Below, piece after piece: positions 25,408-34,567 of a stretch of DNA of 64,000 nucleotides. The notes beneath the pieces are model-generated. The model was given only the letters and a program-made list of their open reading frames with translations, ran no database searches and was not told the DNA's origin. The stretch is from assembly GCF_001650915.1 (NCBI RefSeq), contig NZ_LXYO01000036.1, positions 90,050 through 154,049 of the forward strand. The letters are read 5' to 3'. Positions within the stretch are counted from its first letter, which is position 1, and each line of letters starts with the position of its first letter. The DNA is from Marinobacter sp. EhC06 (GTDB lineage Bacteria; Pseudomonadota; Gammaproteobacteria; Pseudomonadales; Oleiphilaceae). The position numbers were made by a program, and so were the translations under genes.

Positions 25408-27372
25408 TTACACAGCGCCGGAGATGTTTACCACTTTTTGTTGGATCAGGGTGGGGGCCGGCTTGCGGATCTGGCGCTGCATGGCGTCGGCCAGTTCCAG
25501 CTGTTTGCGTAGATCGGAAATGGTGTTGGTAAGGCGCAGGCGCTCGGTCCGGCTGTCCTTGTCATTGCGGACCATGTCGCGAAGGCGACGGATCTGGTGT
25601 TCCAGCAGCTGCTTCTGCTCCATGGAATATTGCATGATCGGCAGCAGGGCCTCGGATGGCCAGCGTTCAACGTCGTGGCGCACACGGGCGTGCAGGGTGC
25701 GTGCTTCGCCCACCATGACGTTGAAAAAACGGCGAACCAGAACCGACTGCTCTGTCAGCAGGTTTTTCGGGCTGATACGGAAGCGTCGGGCTTTTTTGCG
25801 CAACTCACGGATGGCGATCACATGGCGACCGGCCCGGAGCGGGATGGGCTCGAGATGACGGGCCCGGTTGTCCTCGTTATAGCGACGGTAAATAGCGCCT
25901 ACCATTTTCTCGGCCAGGTGCCCTTCGCTCAGCAGGTTGGTCAGGTCGCTTTCAAGCAGTTCGAAGAACTGGTCCATGGCGCGGTTCATACCGGCGGTCG
26001 TCCAGCTTTTCGACATACTGTTACGGACACGTTCAGCGTGGGCTTCGAAGCGGTCTTCACTCACCAGTTTTTTCAGTAATTCGCCCTGGGAGTCCATCAG
26101 GCGCCGGCTCGAACGCAGAGTAATCAGCTTTTTGTAGTAGAAGTCGTAGTCTTTCTGAGCGCGTTCTGCCAGGCGGCCAAGGGCTGCCTTGTCCATGGTG
26201 ACGCCGGCGCAGGCCTGGAGTTCCTCTTCCAGGGATTCCAGGCGATATTGCATCGCCGCCTGGCTGTTCTGGAGCATGCCCAGAAGGTCGTTGATCAGGC
26301 TCTGGGTGATCAGCTGCTCCTTGTGCATCAGAATGCGCTGAATAATCAGCTGCTCGAGCTGGCCGATATTGGAGCGGTCAAACAGGTCACTATCTTTCCT
26401 GACCCTTGCAACCAGTCCCTGTTTGGCGGAAACCGGGATCACATCATGCTGGCGCATGCCAAGGTGATCGGCAGTATAGCCACGCACCCGCTCAATGGCT
26501 TCGTTGGTGTGGCGTTCCCCCTGCAGGTCGTCCCAGAGCACATCGATCTTGTTCAGCACGGCAAAGCGGCCAGCCCGATGATCTGCGTGCTGGGTGTCGA
26601 TGTGTTCCTTCCAGATGGTCATGTCGCTGGCGGTCACACCGGTGTCGGCGCTGAGCACAAAAATTACGGCATGGGCGCGGGGCAGCATGCTGATGGTCAG
26701 TTCCGGTTCTGAACCCAGGGCATTCAGGCCCGGAGTGTCGAGGATGCGCAAACCACGCTCGAAAAGAGGGTGACGAATGCTGATCTGGGCATTACGCCAG
26801 GCTGGCACCAGAACGTTGCCGGGATTATTGCGGTCATGCTCCAGCATATCCTCGTCGAAGCCGAGCTTTCGTGCCTCCTCCGGCGGTACGCTCTTCACCC
26901 GTGCGACCTCGGCCAGCACCTCCCGCATGATTTCCGGGTCGCGCTCATCCAGTTCATGCTTCACCCATCGTTCCGGCTGTTTGCGCAATTGCTGCAGGGA
27001 CAGATCGCCGTTTCGGGTTTCAATGGGCAACAGGAGCAGGTAGTTCTGGTTGGCGCTGCGATCGAAGAACAGCTCCGTGGGGCACATGGTGGTGCGCCCT
27101 GCCTGCGAAGGCAGCATGCGCTGGCCATACTCGGAGAAGAACAGGGCGTTGATCAGCTCGGTTTTACCGCGGGAGTATTCGCCGACAAACGCAATGGTCA
27201 GCTCATCCTCAATCAGCAGCTCCAGTCCATGGCGAATGCGGGTGCTGACATCGTCGGAAAACAGATTGTTATCCTGCAGCCACAGCCGGTATCGGCCGAT
27301 CTGTCGGATCAGCTCTTTTTTCCAGTTGTGATAAGCCTCTACCTGCTGCGACAGAGTTCCCTGTTGGTTCAT
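25408..27372 (-). CDS. Dynamin-like GTPase
   Basis: The 654-residue protein has a GTPase domain with G1 GEYSRGKTELINALF (about residues 64-78), G2-like GRTTMCPTEL, G3 DTPGLNALG and G4 NKIDVLW, followed by a long helical region (about 330-654) with coiled-coil character. Bacterial dynamin-like proteins remodel membranes or act in stress and phage responses; this one has no obvious transmembrane segment. It lies between metX and yggT, a place that is gene-poor in the pseudomonad order I recall. Whether it is single or one of a pair elsewhere cannot be seen. Confidence 0.88.
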   Translation of the reverse strand: MNQQGTLSQQVEAYHNWKKELIRQIGRYRLWLQDNNLFSDDVSTRIRHGLELLIEDELTIAFVGEYSRGKTELINALFFSEYGQRMLPSQAGRTTMCPTELFFDRSANQNYLLLLPIETRNGDLSLQQLRKQPERWVKHELDERDPEIMREVLAEVARVKSVPPEEARKLGFDEDMLEHDRNNPGNVLVPAWRNAQISIRHPLFERGLRILDTPGLNALGSEPELTISMLPRAHAVIFVLSADTGVTASDMTIWKEHIDTQHADHRAGRFAVLNKIDVLWDDLQGERHTNEAIERVRGYTADHLGMRQHDVIPVSAKQGLVARVRKDSDLFDRSNIGQLEQLIIQRILMHKEQLITQSLINDLLGMLQNSQAAMQYRLESLEEELQACAGVTMDKAALGRLAERAQKDYDFYYKKLITLRSSRRLMDSQGELLKKLVSEDRFEAHAERVRNSMSKSWTTAGMNRAMDQFFELLESDLTNLLSEGHLAEKMVGAIYRRYNEDNRARHLEPIPLRAGRHVIAIRELRKKARRFRISPKNLLTEQSVLVRRFFNVMVGEARTLHARVRHDVERWPSEALLPIMQYSMEQKQLLEHQIRRLRDMVRNDKDSRTERLRLTNTISDLRKQLELADAMQRQIRKPAPTLIQQKVVNISGAV

Positions 27373-27522
27373 CGGATTTTCCTTCTGCGCGACTTCCGGG
27401 TATCCCGGTCAAAACGGGGTGCTCACGGGTGACGGATTAATTACCGTTAATACTATCCTGTTCTATCTATGTTTGCGGCAGAGCTACGGTGAAGAGATCG
27501 GGCGAAACCGAGGGGTTACAAT

Positions 27523-27561
27523 AAAAAAAGGCTGCAAAATCAGTGGTCTGAGTTTGCAGCC
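27523..27561 (-). terminator. Terminator of the proC-yggT unit
   Basis: On the minus strand GGGCTGCAAA and TTTTGCAGCC pair around a 13-base loop and are followed by seven T. It lies about 55 bases after the yggT stop. Confidence 0.9.
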
Positions 27562-27616
27562 CGGGAATTATGGATTTCGTGGCTAAGTGTTACAAAGTGT
27601 ATATTTGAGACGGGGT

Positions 27617-28201
27617 TTACATACCCAGCCCGATGGAGCCAAGGCCGGCGGCCATTTTCATGTGCTCAATCACCACCGAGATAACGTTCAGAATCAGGAA
27701 CACAATGATGGGTGACAGATCCAGGCCGCCCATGGAGGGCATGATATTGCGCACTGGGCGCATCACCGGCTCAGTGATCTGGGCGACCAACTGAATCGCT
27801 GGGTGGCCGCTGCCGGGGGCGATCCAGCTGACGACCACCACCGCAATAACTGACCAGAAGTAGATTTTTACGATCAGGTCCAGCACGTTCAGAACGGCCC
27901 AGACCAGTAAGGTGATCGGATTCACGGCGGGGATGCCACCGTTCAGGGCAACCAGTATCAGGAAGAAGGTAATACCCTGGATGATCACCGCAAGCACCAG
28001 CGAAGCGCCATCCACGCCGCCCCAGCCGGGGATGAAGCGACGCAATGGACGCAGCGGCGGATTGGTGGCCTTGACCACGAACTGGGAGATCGGGTTGTAG
28101 AAATCTGCCCGGGCCAGTTGAAGCAGGAACCGGAGCAGTACAATGGTCATGTAGAAGGTGGATGCGATCAGCAGGATGGTAATCAGAATGTCTGCCAGCA
28201 T
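27617..28201 (-). CDS. yggT: YggT-family membrane protein
   Basis: The 194-residue protein has two YggT repeats, each with a hydrophobic helix and a PxxRPxRxxxP motif: NPPLRPLRRFIPGWGG and EPVMRPVRNIMPSMGG. The family is linked to osmotic tolerance and cell division, but its biochemical role is not established. It follows proC by 22 bases. Confidence 0.9.
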   Translation of the reverse strand: MLADILITILLIASTFYMTIVLLRFLLQLARADFYNPISQFVVKATNPPLRPLRRFIPGWGGVDGASLVLAVIIQGITFFLILVALNGGIPAVNPITLLVWAVLNVLDLIVKIYFWSVIAVVVVSWIAPGSGHPAIQLVAQITEPVMRPVRNIMPSMGGLDLSPIIVFLILNVISVVIEHMKMAAGLGSIGLGM

Positions 28202-28223
28202 GAAGCCGTGTCTCCGTTATCGG

Positions 28224-29057
28224 TTACTGTTTGCCTGCCAGTTCTTTGGCCATTTCTTCCGAGCGCTTGAATGCTGCCTTGTAGGCTTTGGACACCAGAT
28301 CGCGCATGCCACCTTCCTCAAAGGTATTGATGGCCTGTTCGGTAGTTCCGCCGGGAGACATCACGTTACGCTTGAGCTGGCCGGGGTCGTGCTCGCTTCG
28401 GGCGGCCATTTCGGCGGCTCCTGCCATAGTCTGGATAGCCAGTTCTCTTGCGGTTCCAGCGGCAATGCCGGCTTCGGTAGCGGCCTCTTCCAGCGCTTCG
28501 AGCATCAGGAAGAAATAGGCCGGGCCACTGCCGGAGAGCGCTGTCACACCGTGCAGAAGGTTTTCGTCCTCAACCCAAAGCGCTGAACCGATGCTTTCGA
28601 ACACCGATTCCACCATTTTCTTTTGTTTGTCTTTCACCTCTTTGTTGGCGAAAAGGCCTGCAGCCCCCTTGCCGACCAGAGACGGCGTGTTGGGCATCAC
28701 CCGAACCATGGGCAGGCCGCCGCCAAGCCAGCCATCGAGGGTGTCGGCTGTCAGACCGGCGGCGATGGATACCATGAGAGGACGGGTGTTCTGAACCACC
28801 GGTGCGATGTCGCGACAGACATCCGCCATCACCTGGGGTTTCACCGCAAGAACCACCATGTCGGCCTGCTCGGCGCAGTAGCGGTTGTCTGTGGTTACGC
28901 TCACGCCGAAACGCTTGCGGATCGTTTGCAGGTGCGCGTCATCCGGCGCGCTGACCCAGATATTGCCGGCCTGATAGCCGTTATCCAGCATACCGCCAAT
29001 GATGGCGCTGGCCATGTTGCCGGCGCCAATAAAAGAAATGGTTGGTGATGTGCTCAA
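28224..29057 (-). CDS. proC: Pyrroline-5-carboxylate reductase
   Basis: The 277-residue enzyme has the N-terminal cofactor loop FIGAGNMASAIIGGM and the C-terminal signature MSPGGTTEQAINTFEEGGMR. It performs the last step of proline synthesis with NAD(P)H. The start is TTG 29057, preceded by a good GGGGAG six bases upstream; no ATG precedes the conserved beta strand. Confidence 0.95.
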   Translation of the reverse strand: MSTSPTISFIGAGNMASAIIGGMLDNGYQAGNIWVSAPDDAHLQTIRKRFGVSVTTDNRYCAEQADMVVLAVKPQVMADVCRDIAPVVQNTRPLMVSIAAGLTADTLDGWLGGGLPMVRVMPNTPSLVGKGAAGLFANKEVKDKQKKMVESVFESIGSALWVEDENLLHGVTALSGSGPAYFFLMLEALEEAATEAGIAAGTARELAIQTMAGAAEMAARSEHDPGQLKRNVMSPGGTTEQAINTFEEGGMRDLVSKAYKAAFKRSEEMAKELAGKQ

Positions 29058-29118
29058 GGTTAACTCCCCGGTTGATCGTTTAAACGTCCGGCCCTGATCA
29101 TAGCAGGAACCGGCCGGT

Positions 29119-29823
29119 TCAGCTCTTTACTGGGCGTTTGCCGAATAGGGCGGTGCCGACCCGTACCCAGGTGGCGCCTTCCGCAATCGCGACTTCCAGA
29201 TCGCCGGACATGCCTATCGACAGTGTGTCGAGTGGGCCGGCGTCGGGATGGTCTGACCGCAGCTGTTTCAGAGTATTGGCAAGTTTCCGGAAACTGGCTC
29301 TCAATCCTGCTTCGGGCTGATCCGGATCCGGAATGGCCATCAGGCCTCGCAAGCTGAGGTTCGGCAATTCGCCGATTTCTGCCACCAGATCTGGCAATTC
29401 ATCCAGAGTGCAGCCGGATTTGCTCTCTTCCTCATTAATATTGACCTGAAGACAGATATTCAATGGCGGCAGCGCAGGATCACGCTGTTCGCTCAGGCGA
29501 CGGGCAATCTTGAGGCGGTCGACGCTGTGCACCCAGGAAAAGGCGGAGGCCATCTGTCGCGTCTTGTTCGACTGGATCGGCCCGATGAAATGCCATTCCA
29601 GTCCGTCAAGACCAGACAGCGCCTCGATCTTTTCCAGCGCTTCCTGAAGGTAGTTCTCACCGAAGGCGCGCTGCCCGGCCGCGAAGGCTTCCCGCAGATC
29701 TTCGGGTGGACGGGTTTTACTCACGGCGAGCAGATGCACAGCTCCCGGCTCCCGCCCGGCCTGCAATGTTGCTTTTTGTATGCGTCGGGTTACGCTCCCG
29801 ATGTTGTCTGCTATGCTGCTCAT
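29119..29823 (-). CDS. yggS: PLP homeostasis protein (YggS/PLPBP family)
   Basis: The 234-residue barrel protein has the PLP lysine in LLAVSKTRP (about residues 29-37), FGENYLQEAL and the C-terminal LSIGMSGDLEVAIAEGATWVRVGTALFG. It binds PLP and affects B6 and amino acid balance without known catalysis. ATG 29823 (MSSIADNIG) is chosen over a start ten codons upstream because it matches family starts. It is divergent from pilT. Confidence 0.93.
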   Translation of the reverse strand: MSSIADNIGSVTRRIQKATLQAGREPGAVHLLAVSKTRPPEDLREAFAAGQRAFGENYLQEALEKIEALSGLDGLEWHFIGPIQSNKTRQMASAFSWVHSVDRLKIARRLSEQRDPALPPLNICLQVNINEEESKSGCTLDELPDLVAEIGELPNLSLRGLMAIPDPDQPEAGLRASFRKLANTLKQLRSDHPDAGPLDTLSIGMSGDLEVAIAEGATWVRVGTALFGKRPVKS

Positions 29824-29963
29824 AGTGTGAAATTGCCACGCTCGGTCTGTCACTCGTACGGTGACACGTTACCCGCAGGTCACTGAAATGCCAAGTGAAC
29901 CGCGCCGGGACCCCGCCGGGCGGAAGCTACCGGGATAAAAGAAAAAGCCTTCCGAGGATTCCT

Positions 29964-30998
29964 ATGGATATTACTGAACTGCTTGCCTTTTCGGCGAAAC
30001 AGGGTGCGTCTGACTTGCACCTCTCTGCCGGTCTGCCCCCGATGATTCGTGTTGATGGTGATGTGCGCCGCATCAACTTGCCGCCCATGGAGCACAAAGA
30101 AGTCCACGGGCTGATCTACGACATCATGAACGACAAGCAGCGCAAGGACTACGAAGAATTCCTGGAAACCGACTTCTCTTTTGAAGTTCCGGGTGTCGCC
30201 CGTTTCCGTGTCAATGCCTTTAACCAGAACCGTGGCGCCGGTGCGGTGTTCCGGACAATCCCCTCCAAGGTTCTGACCATGGAAGACCTGGGTATGGGCC
30301 AGGTGTTCAAGGATGTGTCTTCAGTGCCCCGAGGACTGGTACTGGTGACCGGCCCGACCGGCTCCGGTAAGTCCACCACGCTGGCGGCGATGATCGATTA
30401 CATCAACGACACCCGCTATGAACACGTTCTTACCATTGAAGACCCCATCGAATTCGTACACGACTCCAAAAAATGCCTGGTGAACCAGCGGGAAGTTCAT
30501 CGCGATACCCTGGGCTTCAACGAAGCGCTGCGTTCGGCCCTCCGGGAAGACCCCGACATCATCCTGGTTGGTGAGCTCCGGGATCTGGAAACCATCCGCC
30601 TGGCGCTGACGGCAGCCGAAACGGGCCACCTTGTGTTCGGCACCCTGCACACCACCTCCGCTGCCAAGACCATTGACCGGGTTGTTGACGTTTTCCCGGC
30701 AGAAGAAAAGTCCATGGTGCGGTCGATGCTGTCGGAATCCCTGCAGGCGGTTATTTCCCAGACCCTGATGAAGAAAATGGGCGGTGGCCGGATTGCGGCA
30801 CACGAAATCATGATCGGCACCTCGGCCATCCGGAACCTGATTCGGGAAGACAAGATTGCTCAGATGTACTCATCAATCCAGACCGGTGGCTCCCTGGGCA
30901 TGCAAACGCTGGATCAGTGCCTTGAGCGGCTGTTGCAGAAAGGGCTTATTTCCCGCGAAGCAGCGCGGGCCAAGGCCAAGATGCCTGACAACTTTTAA
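29964..30998 (+). CDS. pilT: Type IV pilus retraction ATPase
   Basis: The 344-residue hexameric ATPase has Walker A GPTGSGKST, the Asp box, Walker B ILVGELRDLETI, and the PilT signature AIRNLIREDKIAQMYS near the C-terminus. It drives pilus retraction for twitching and DNA uptake. ATG 29964 follows GAGGATT; the longer upstream frame is not supported. It is followed by the folded repeat and then pilU. Confidence 0.96.
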   Translation: MDITELLAFSAKQGASDLHLSAGLPPMIRVDGDVRRINLPPMEHKEVHGLIYDIMNDKQRKDYEEFLETDFSFEVPGVARFRVNAFNQNRGAGAVFRTIPSKVLTMEDLGMGQVFKDVSSVPRGLVLVTGPTGSGKSTTLAAMIDYINDTRYEHVLTIEDPIEFVHDSKKCLVNQREVHRDTLGFNEALRSALREDPDIILVGELRDLETIRLALTAAETGHLVFGTLHTTSAAKTIDRVVDVFPAEEKSMVRSMLSESLQAVISQTLMKKMGGGRIAAHEIMIGTSAIRNLIREDKIAQMYSSIQTGGSLGMQTLDQCLERLLQKGLISREAARAKAKMPDNF

Positions 30999-31076
30999 TC
31001 TAGTTTGCTCCTGAAGCTGAATTATCGGTGCCGGGAGCAAAGGGGAATCAGTCAGACTCCCCGAATATGGTTTGAC

Positions 31077-31184
31077 GGGTGGGGCGGGTACAGCTTCCCG
31101 GGACTGTCTGCAGCATGGATGCTGCAGTCAAGCGTACATGGACGTATTCACAGCGTGTCCCGGGAAGCTGTACCCGCCCCGCCC
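31077..31184 (+). repeat. Folded interspersed repeat, copy 1 (pilT-pilU gap)
   Basis: Arms at 31081-31104 and 31157-31180 are perfectly complementary over 24 bp (GGGGCGGGTACAGC... pairing with ...GCTGTACCCGCCCC), extended by four weaker pairs. The 52-base centre reads TGT, hairpin 1 (CTGCAGCATGGATGCTGCAG), TCAAGC, hairpin 2 (GTACATGGACGTAT), then AGCGT. A related copy lies at 41208-41315 in the other orientation. It carries no open gene; an apparent extension of pilU through it is an artefact of open frame. Confidence 0.85.
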
Positions 31185-31216
31185 AGGCACCAAACGATGA
31201 AGGCTGGGTACAAAAA

Positions 31217-32338
31217 ATGGAATTCGAAAAACTGTTACGGCTGATGGTGGAAAAAGGCGGTTCAGACCTGTTTATTACAGCGGGTGTGCCACCGAGCATG
31301 AAGGTGAACGGGAAAGTGCTCCCGGTTACCAAGAACGCGTTGACGCCGGAGCAGACCAGGGAGTTTGTTTACGGCTCGATGAATGACAAGCAGCGCGCCG
31401 AGTTTGAGGAGACCCACGAGTGTAACTTTGCGATCAGTGCCCGGGGCATTGGCCGGTTCCGGGTGTCCGCATTCTTCCAGCGTAACCTGTGTGGCATGGT
31501 GCTGCGCCGGATCGAGGTAAAGATCCCGCAAATCGACGATCTGTCGTTGCCGGAGGTGATCAAGGAACTGGCCATGACCAAGCGTGGCCTGATCATGTTC
31601 GTGGGCGCTACCGGTACCGGTAAGTCTACGTCCCTGGCGGCCATGCTCGGGCATCGTAACCGCAACAGCCGTGGCCACATCATTTCCATCGAAGACCCGA
31701 TCGAATTCGTGCACCAGCATCAGGGTTGTATCGTCACCCAGCGCGAGGTGGGCATCGATACCGAGAGCTTCGAAGTAGCGCTGAAGAACACCCTGCGCCA
31801 GGCACCAGACGTTATTCTGATCGGTGAGGTTCGTACCCGGCAGACCATGGAATATTCCGTGCAATTCGCCGAGACCGGTCACCTGTGTCTGGCGACCCTG
31901 CACGCCAACAACGCCAACCAGGCGTTGGACCGGATCATCCAGTTCTTCCCGCCGGAACAGCACAACCAGATCTGGATGGACCTGTCCCTGAACCTCAAGG
32001 CGATCGTGGCTCAGCAGCTGGTGCCAACGCCAGATGGCAAGGGCCGTAAGGCGGTTATCGAGGTGCTAATCAATACCCCGCTGGTATCGGACCTGATCCG
32101 GAAGGGCGAGGTGCATCGGCTGAAAGAGCTGATGTCCAAATCCAACGAATCCGGTATGCAGACCTTTGACCAGGCGCTTTATCACCTGTATGCGGAGGGT
32201 TCGATTACCTACGAGGATGCCCTGGCTCACGCAGATTCCGCCAACGATCTGCGCCTGATGATCAAGCTGGGTGCTGACGCCCAGGGAGCCGACAAGCTCT
32301 CGTCTTCCGTCGACAAGCTTTCCATTCAGGATGACTGA
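31217..32338 (+). CDS. pilU: Type IV pilus ATPase, PilT paralogue
   Basis: The 373-residue PilT-like ATPase has Walker A GATGTGKSTSLAAM, Walker B ILIGEVRTRQTM and the PilU-type tail with a charged and polar end. PilU works with PilT to give forceful retraction. ATG 31217 (MEFEKLLRLMVEKGGSDLF) matches the family start although its ribosome site is weak. The frame runs upstream into the repeat, which is not coding. Confidence 0.93.
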   Translation: MEFEKLLRLMVEKGGSDLFITAGVPPSMKVNGKVLPVTKNALTPEQTREFVYGSMNDKQRAEFEETHECNFAISARGIGRFRVSAFFQRNLCGMVLRRIEVKIPQIDDLSLPEVIKELAMTKRGLIMFVGATGTGKSTSLAAMLGHRNRNSRGHIISIEDPIEFVHQHQGCIVTQREVGIDTESFEVALKNTLRQAPDVILIGEVRTRQTMEYSVQFAETGHLCLATLHANNANQALDRIIQFFPPEQHNQIWMDLSLNLKAIVAQQLVPTPDGKGRKAVIEVLINTPLVSDLIRKGEVHRLKELMSKSNESGMQTFDQALYHLYAEGSITYEDALAHADSANDLRLMIKLGADAQGADKLSSSVDKLSIQDD

Positions 32339-32457
32339 GTACCGGATCAGCATAAGACGTTGGTCGTAGAAAGTTAGGGCCCCGAACCGTTAGGGATGGC
32401 ATTTGAGGCCAGTAAGGGGTGGTGCGTATACTCCGCGCGATTCAATAAGGAGATACC

Positions 32458-33924
32458 ATGCACCACCGTTCCTCAACGCTTGCACGAGCTGTACGTCTTA
32501 CCACCCTCGCGGCGCTCGCCGCACCTGCCTCTAGCCTGGCAGGCGGCTTCTCCCTCAATGAGCAGAGCGCCAGTGCGATGGGCACCGCTAACGCCGGTGC
32601 CGCCGCCAACCCCGAAAACGCGACCACGGTTCTTTTTAACCCCGCCGGCATGAGCCAGTTGTCGGGCACAAATATTTCGTTTGGTGCTGCGGTTCTGGAT
32701 ATTGATGCCGAGGCCAAGGAAGCTGAAGCGCGTCGCAATCTGCCGGGTCAAAATGCGGTTATGGCCGATGGCTCGCTGGGCGGCGATATTGCGGGTCCAG
32801 CTGTTTTGCCGAATTTTTACATGACTCACGAAGTCAATGAATCCATAGACGTGGGGTTTGGAATCCATGCACCCTATGGCCTGGCTGCGGACTACAACGA
32901 TGACTTCGTTGGGCGTTTTTTTGCTGACGAAACCGAATTGACAGCCATTGCCTTCACTCCCTCGATCTCAGTAACTAATGGGAATGGCCTTTCCATGGGT
33001 GCGGGTATCAACCTGATTTATGCAGAGGGTCGCCTTACCCGGTATCAGGACTTGGCAGCCCAGGTTTATCCAAATGCATTTGCTGCAGCCATTGGTCAGG
33101 GTGCAAGTCCCGCACAGGCAGACCAGGCAGCACGGCAGGCAGTAAGTGGTTATCAGGATCCTTACGCCGACATTGAGGGTGATGATATCGGAGCGACGTT
33201 CAGAGTTGGTTTCCTGTACGAGCTCTCTGATAAAACCCAAATTGGGTTGAGTGCCCAGACTGGAACCGAACTTGATTTGAAAGGCAATGCGACGATTTCC
33301 AATTTCCCGGTTCCCGGAGTGCCCGGGCAGACCACTACGCTGTCGGAAAAAGTCAGAGTGCCACTGGCTATTCCAGAGAGTGCAACCTTTGGCATTCGGC
33401 ATAATCTTTCTGATCAAGTAACGCTTCTTGCAGGTGCGACTTACGCTAAATGGAGTCGTTTCGAGGAGTTGGACATTGTCAGTAGAGAAGCGAATGGTCA
33501 GATTACGGCGGCTCCACAGGAGGGTGCCATTCTTAGTCATGTGACTGAAAAGTGGCAAAATACCTGGCAATTCAATCTTGGCGGGATTTGGCAGGCAACG
33601 CCGGAATGGGCTCTGAAAGCAGGCTATGCTTGGGACGAGTCGCCTGTCGACGAGTATCTTACCGCACGTATCCCGTCCAGCGACCGGCATTGGCTGACAT
33701 TAGGTGCCCAGTGGAAGGATGCGCAGAGTGGGTGGACGCTTGACGCGGCAGTAGGAACACTGCTGTTTACGGATGATCCAGCGTTCACAGAGCACAACTA
33801 CCAGCACAGCAACCCGGACGAAGTAGCCAATCTGGCCCCGGGCGTCGAAGACCCAAGCTACTTCAAGGGCAAATACGAGCTCAGCGCCTGGAGTGCGTCC
33901 ATCGAGGTTAGCAAGTCCTTCTAA
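32458..33924 (+). CDS. FadL-type outer membrane transport protein
   Basis: The 488-residue porin has a signal peptide (residues 1-29, ending in SLAGG) and the OmpP1/FadL N-terminal hatch GFSLNEQSASAMGTANAGAA with the NPA segment FNPAGMSQL. It lets long-chain fatty acids or other hydrophobic compounds cross the outer membrane. An Ala/Gln-rich loop (about residues 203-235) is probably external. The central part is less GC-rich than its surroundings, as is common in surface-exposed genes. ATG 32458 follows AAGGAGA. Confidence 0.92.
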   Translation: MHHRSSTLARAVRLTTLAALAAPASSLAGGFSLNEQSASAMGTANAGAAANPENATTVLFNPAGMSQLSGTNISFGAAVLDIDAEAKEAEARRNLPGQNAVMADGSLGGDIAGPAVLPNFYMTHEVNESIDVGFGIHAPYGLAADYNDDFVGRFFADETELTAIAFTPSISVTNGNGLSMGAGINLIYAEGRLTRYQDLAAQVYPNAFAAAIGQGASPAQADQAARQAVSGYQDPYADIEGDDIGATFRVGFLYELSDKTQIGLSAQTGTELDLKGNATISNFPVPGVPGQTTTLSEKVRVPLAIPESATFGIRHNLSDQVTLLAGATYAKWSRFEELDIVSREANGQITAAPQEGAILSHVTEKWQNTWQFNLGGIWQATPEWALKAGYAWDESPVDEYLTARIPSSDRHWLTLGAQWKDAQSGWTLDAAVGTLLFTDDPAFTEHNYQHSNPDEVANLAPGVEDPSYFKGKYELSAWSASIEVSKSF

Positions 33925-33960
33925 TCTCTAGCCAATCTGGTTGGCCAGGCGTAAGGCTGG

Positions 33961-34335
33961 TCAGCCAACCACCTGGCCACGGTAGATGACCTTCTTCTTC
34001 CGTGGCGGGTCTATCTCTCCCGCCTCGTGGTCCTCTGCTGATGCCGTTGGAGCATCCGCAATCACCTGGCCTCGATAGTTACGCTTGAAACCGTCGTCTT
34101 CTTCCTCGGGTTCGATATTCAGCTGTGGAACCTGGTCCTTCAGGGTTTCCCAGGTGCGGGTCAACTGGCTGGAGCGGGTTTTTCGCGCGTAATCGGCCAG
34201 TTGCTGTTCGAGATGCTCTTCCGTTAGGTGCAGTTTGACGCCGAATTCAGTGTGAATCAGGCGGCGGCACTGGTGAACCAGCTTCAGCACGCTGGGGTCC
34301 AGCAGCCAGCTACGTTCAGATGCCAGAGAAGTCAT
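33961..34335 (-). CDS. Hypothetical protein with two YRGQV motifs
   Basis: The 124-residue protein is not recognised. It begins MTSLASERSWLLDPSVL, has a helical first half (KLHLTEEHLEQQLADYARK), an acidic linker (EPEEEDDG) and two copies of YRGQV, one in the middle (NYRGQVIADAP) and one at the extreme C-terminus (VIYRGQVVG). No signal peptide is visible. ATG 34335 was chosen over one 17 codons upstream on weak grounds. It lies between converging fadL and polA. Confidence 0.7.
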   Translation of the reverse strand: MTSLASERSWLLDPSVLKLVHQCRRLIHTEFGVKLHLTEEHLEQQLADYARKTRSSQLTRTWETLKDQVPQLNIEPEEEDDGFKRNYRGQVIADAPTASAEDHEAGEIDPPRKKKVIYRGQVVG

Positions 34336-34567
34336 GGTATGAGCCTCGGAGATGGATGTCACAACATGGCGCTGCCCGGAGTGCATGGTGGAGCAGGGCG
34401 CCGACTCCGATTACGTAGCGAATATCGTGCCGTGACGCTGGTATCTCGCAGAGAGGGAGTGCCCGGGGCCTGCCGTTGGACTACGGGGCGTGAAGGCAGG
34501 CTCGGCGGCAGATGTTGCGGACAATTACGGTGCGTTTTCGGGCTTCCATGCCCTTTTCTGGGTCGAA

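Noticed and set aside
31079..31216. N-terminal extension of PilU through the repeat
   Set aside because: The extra residues come from the inverted repeat and are absent from the family; MEFEKLLRLM at 31217 is the conserved start.
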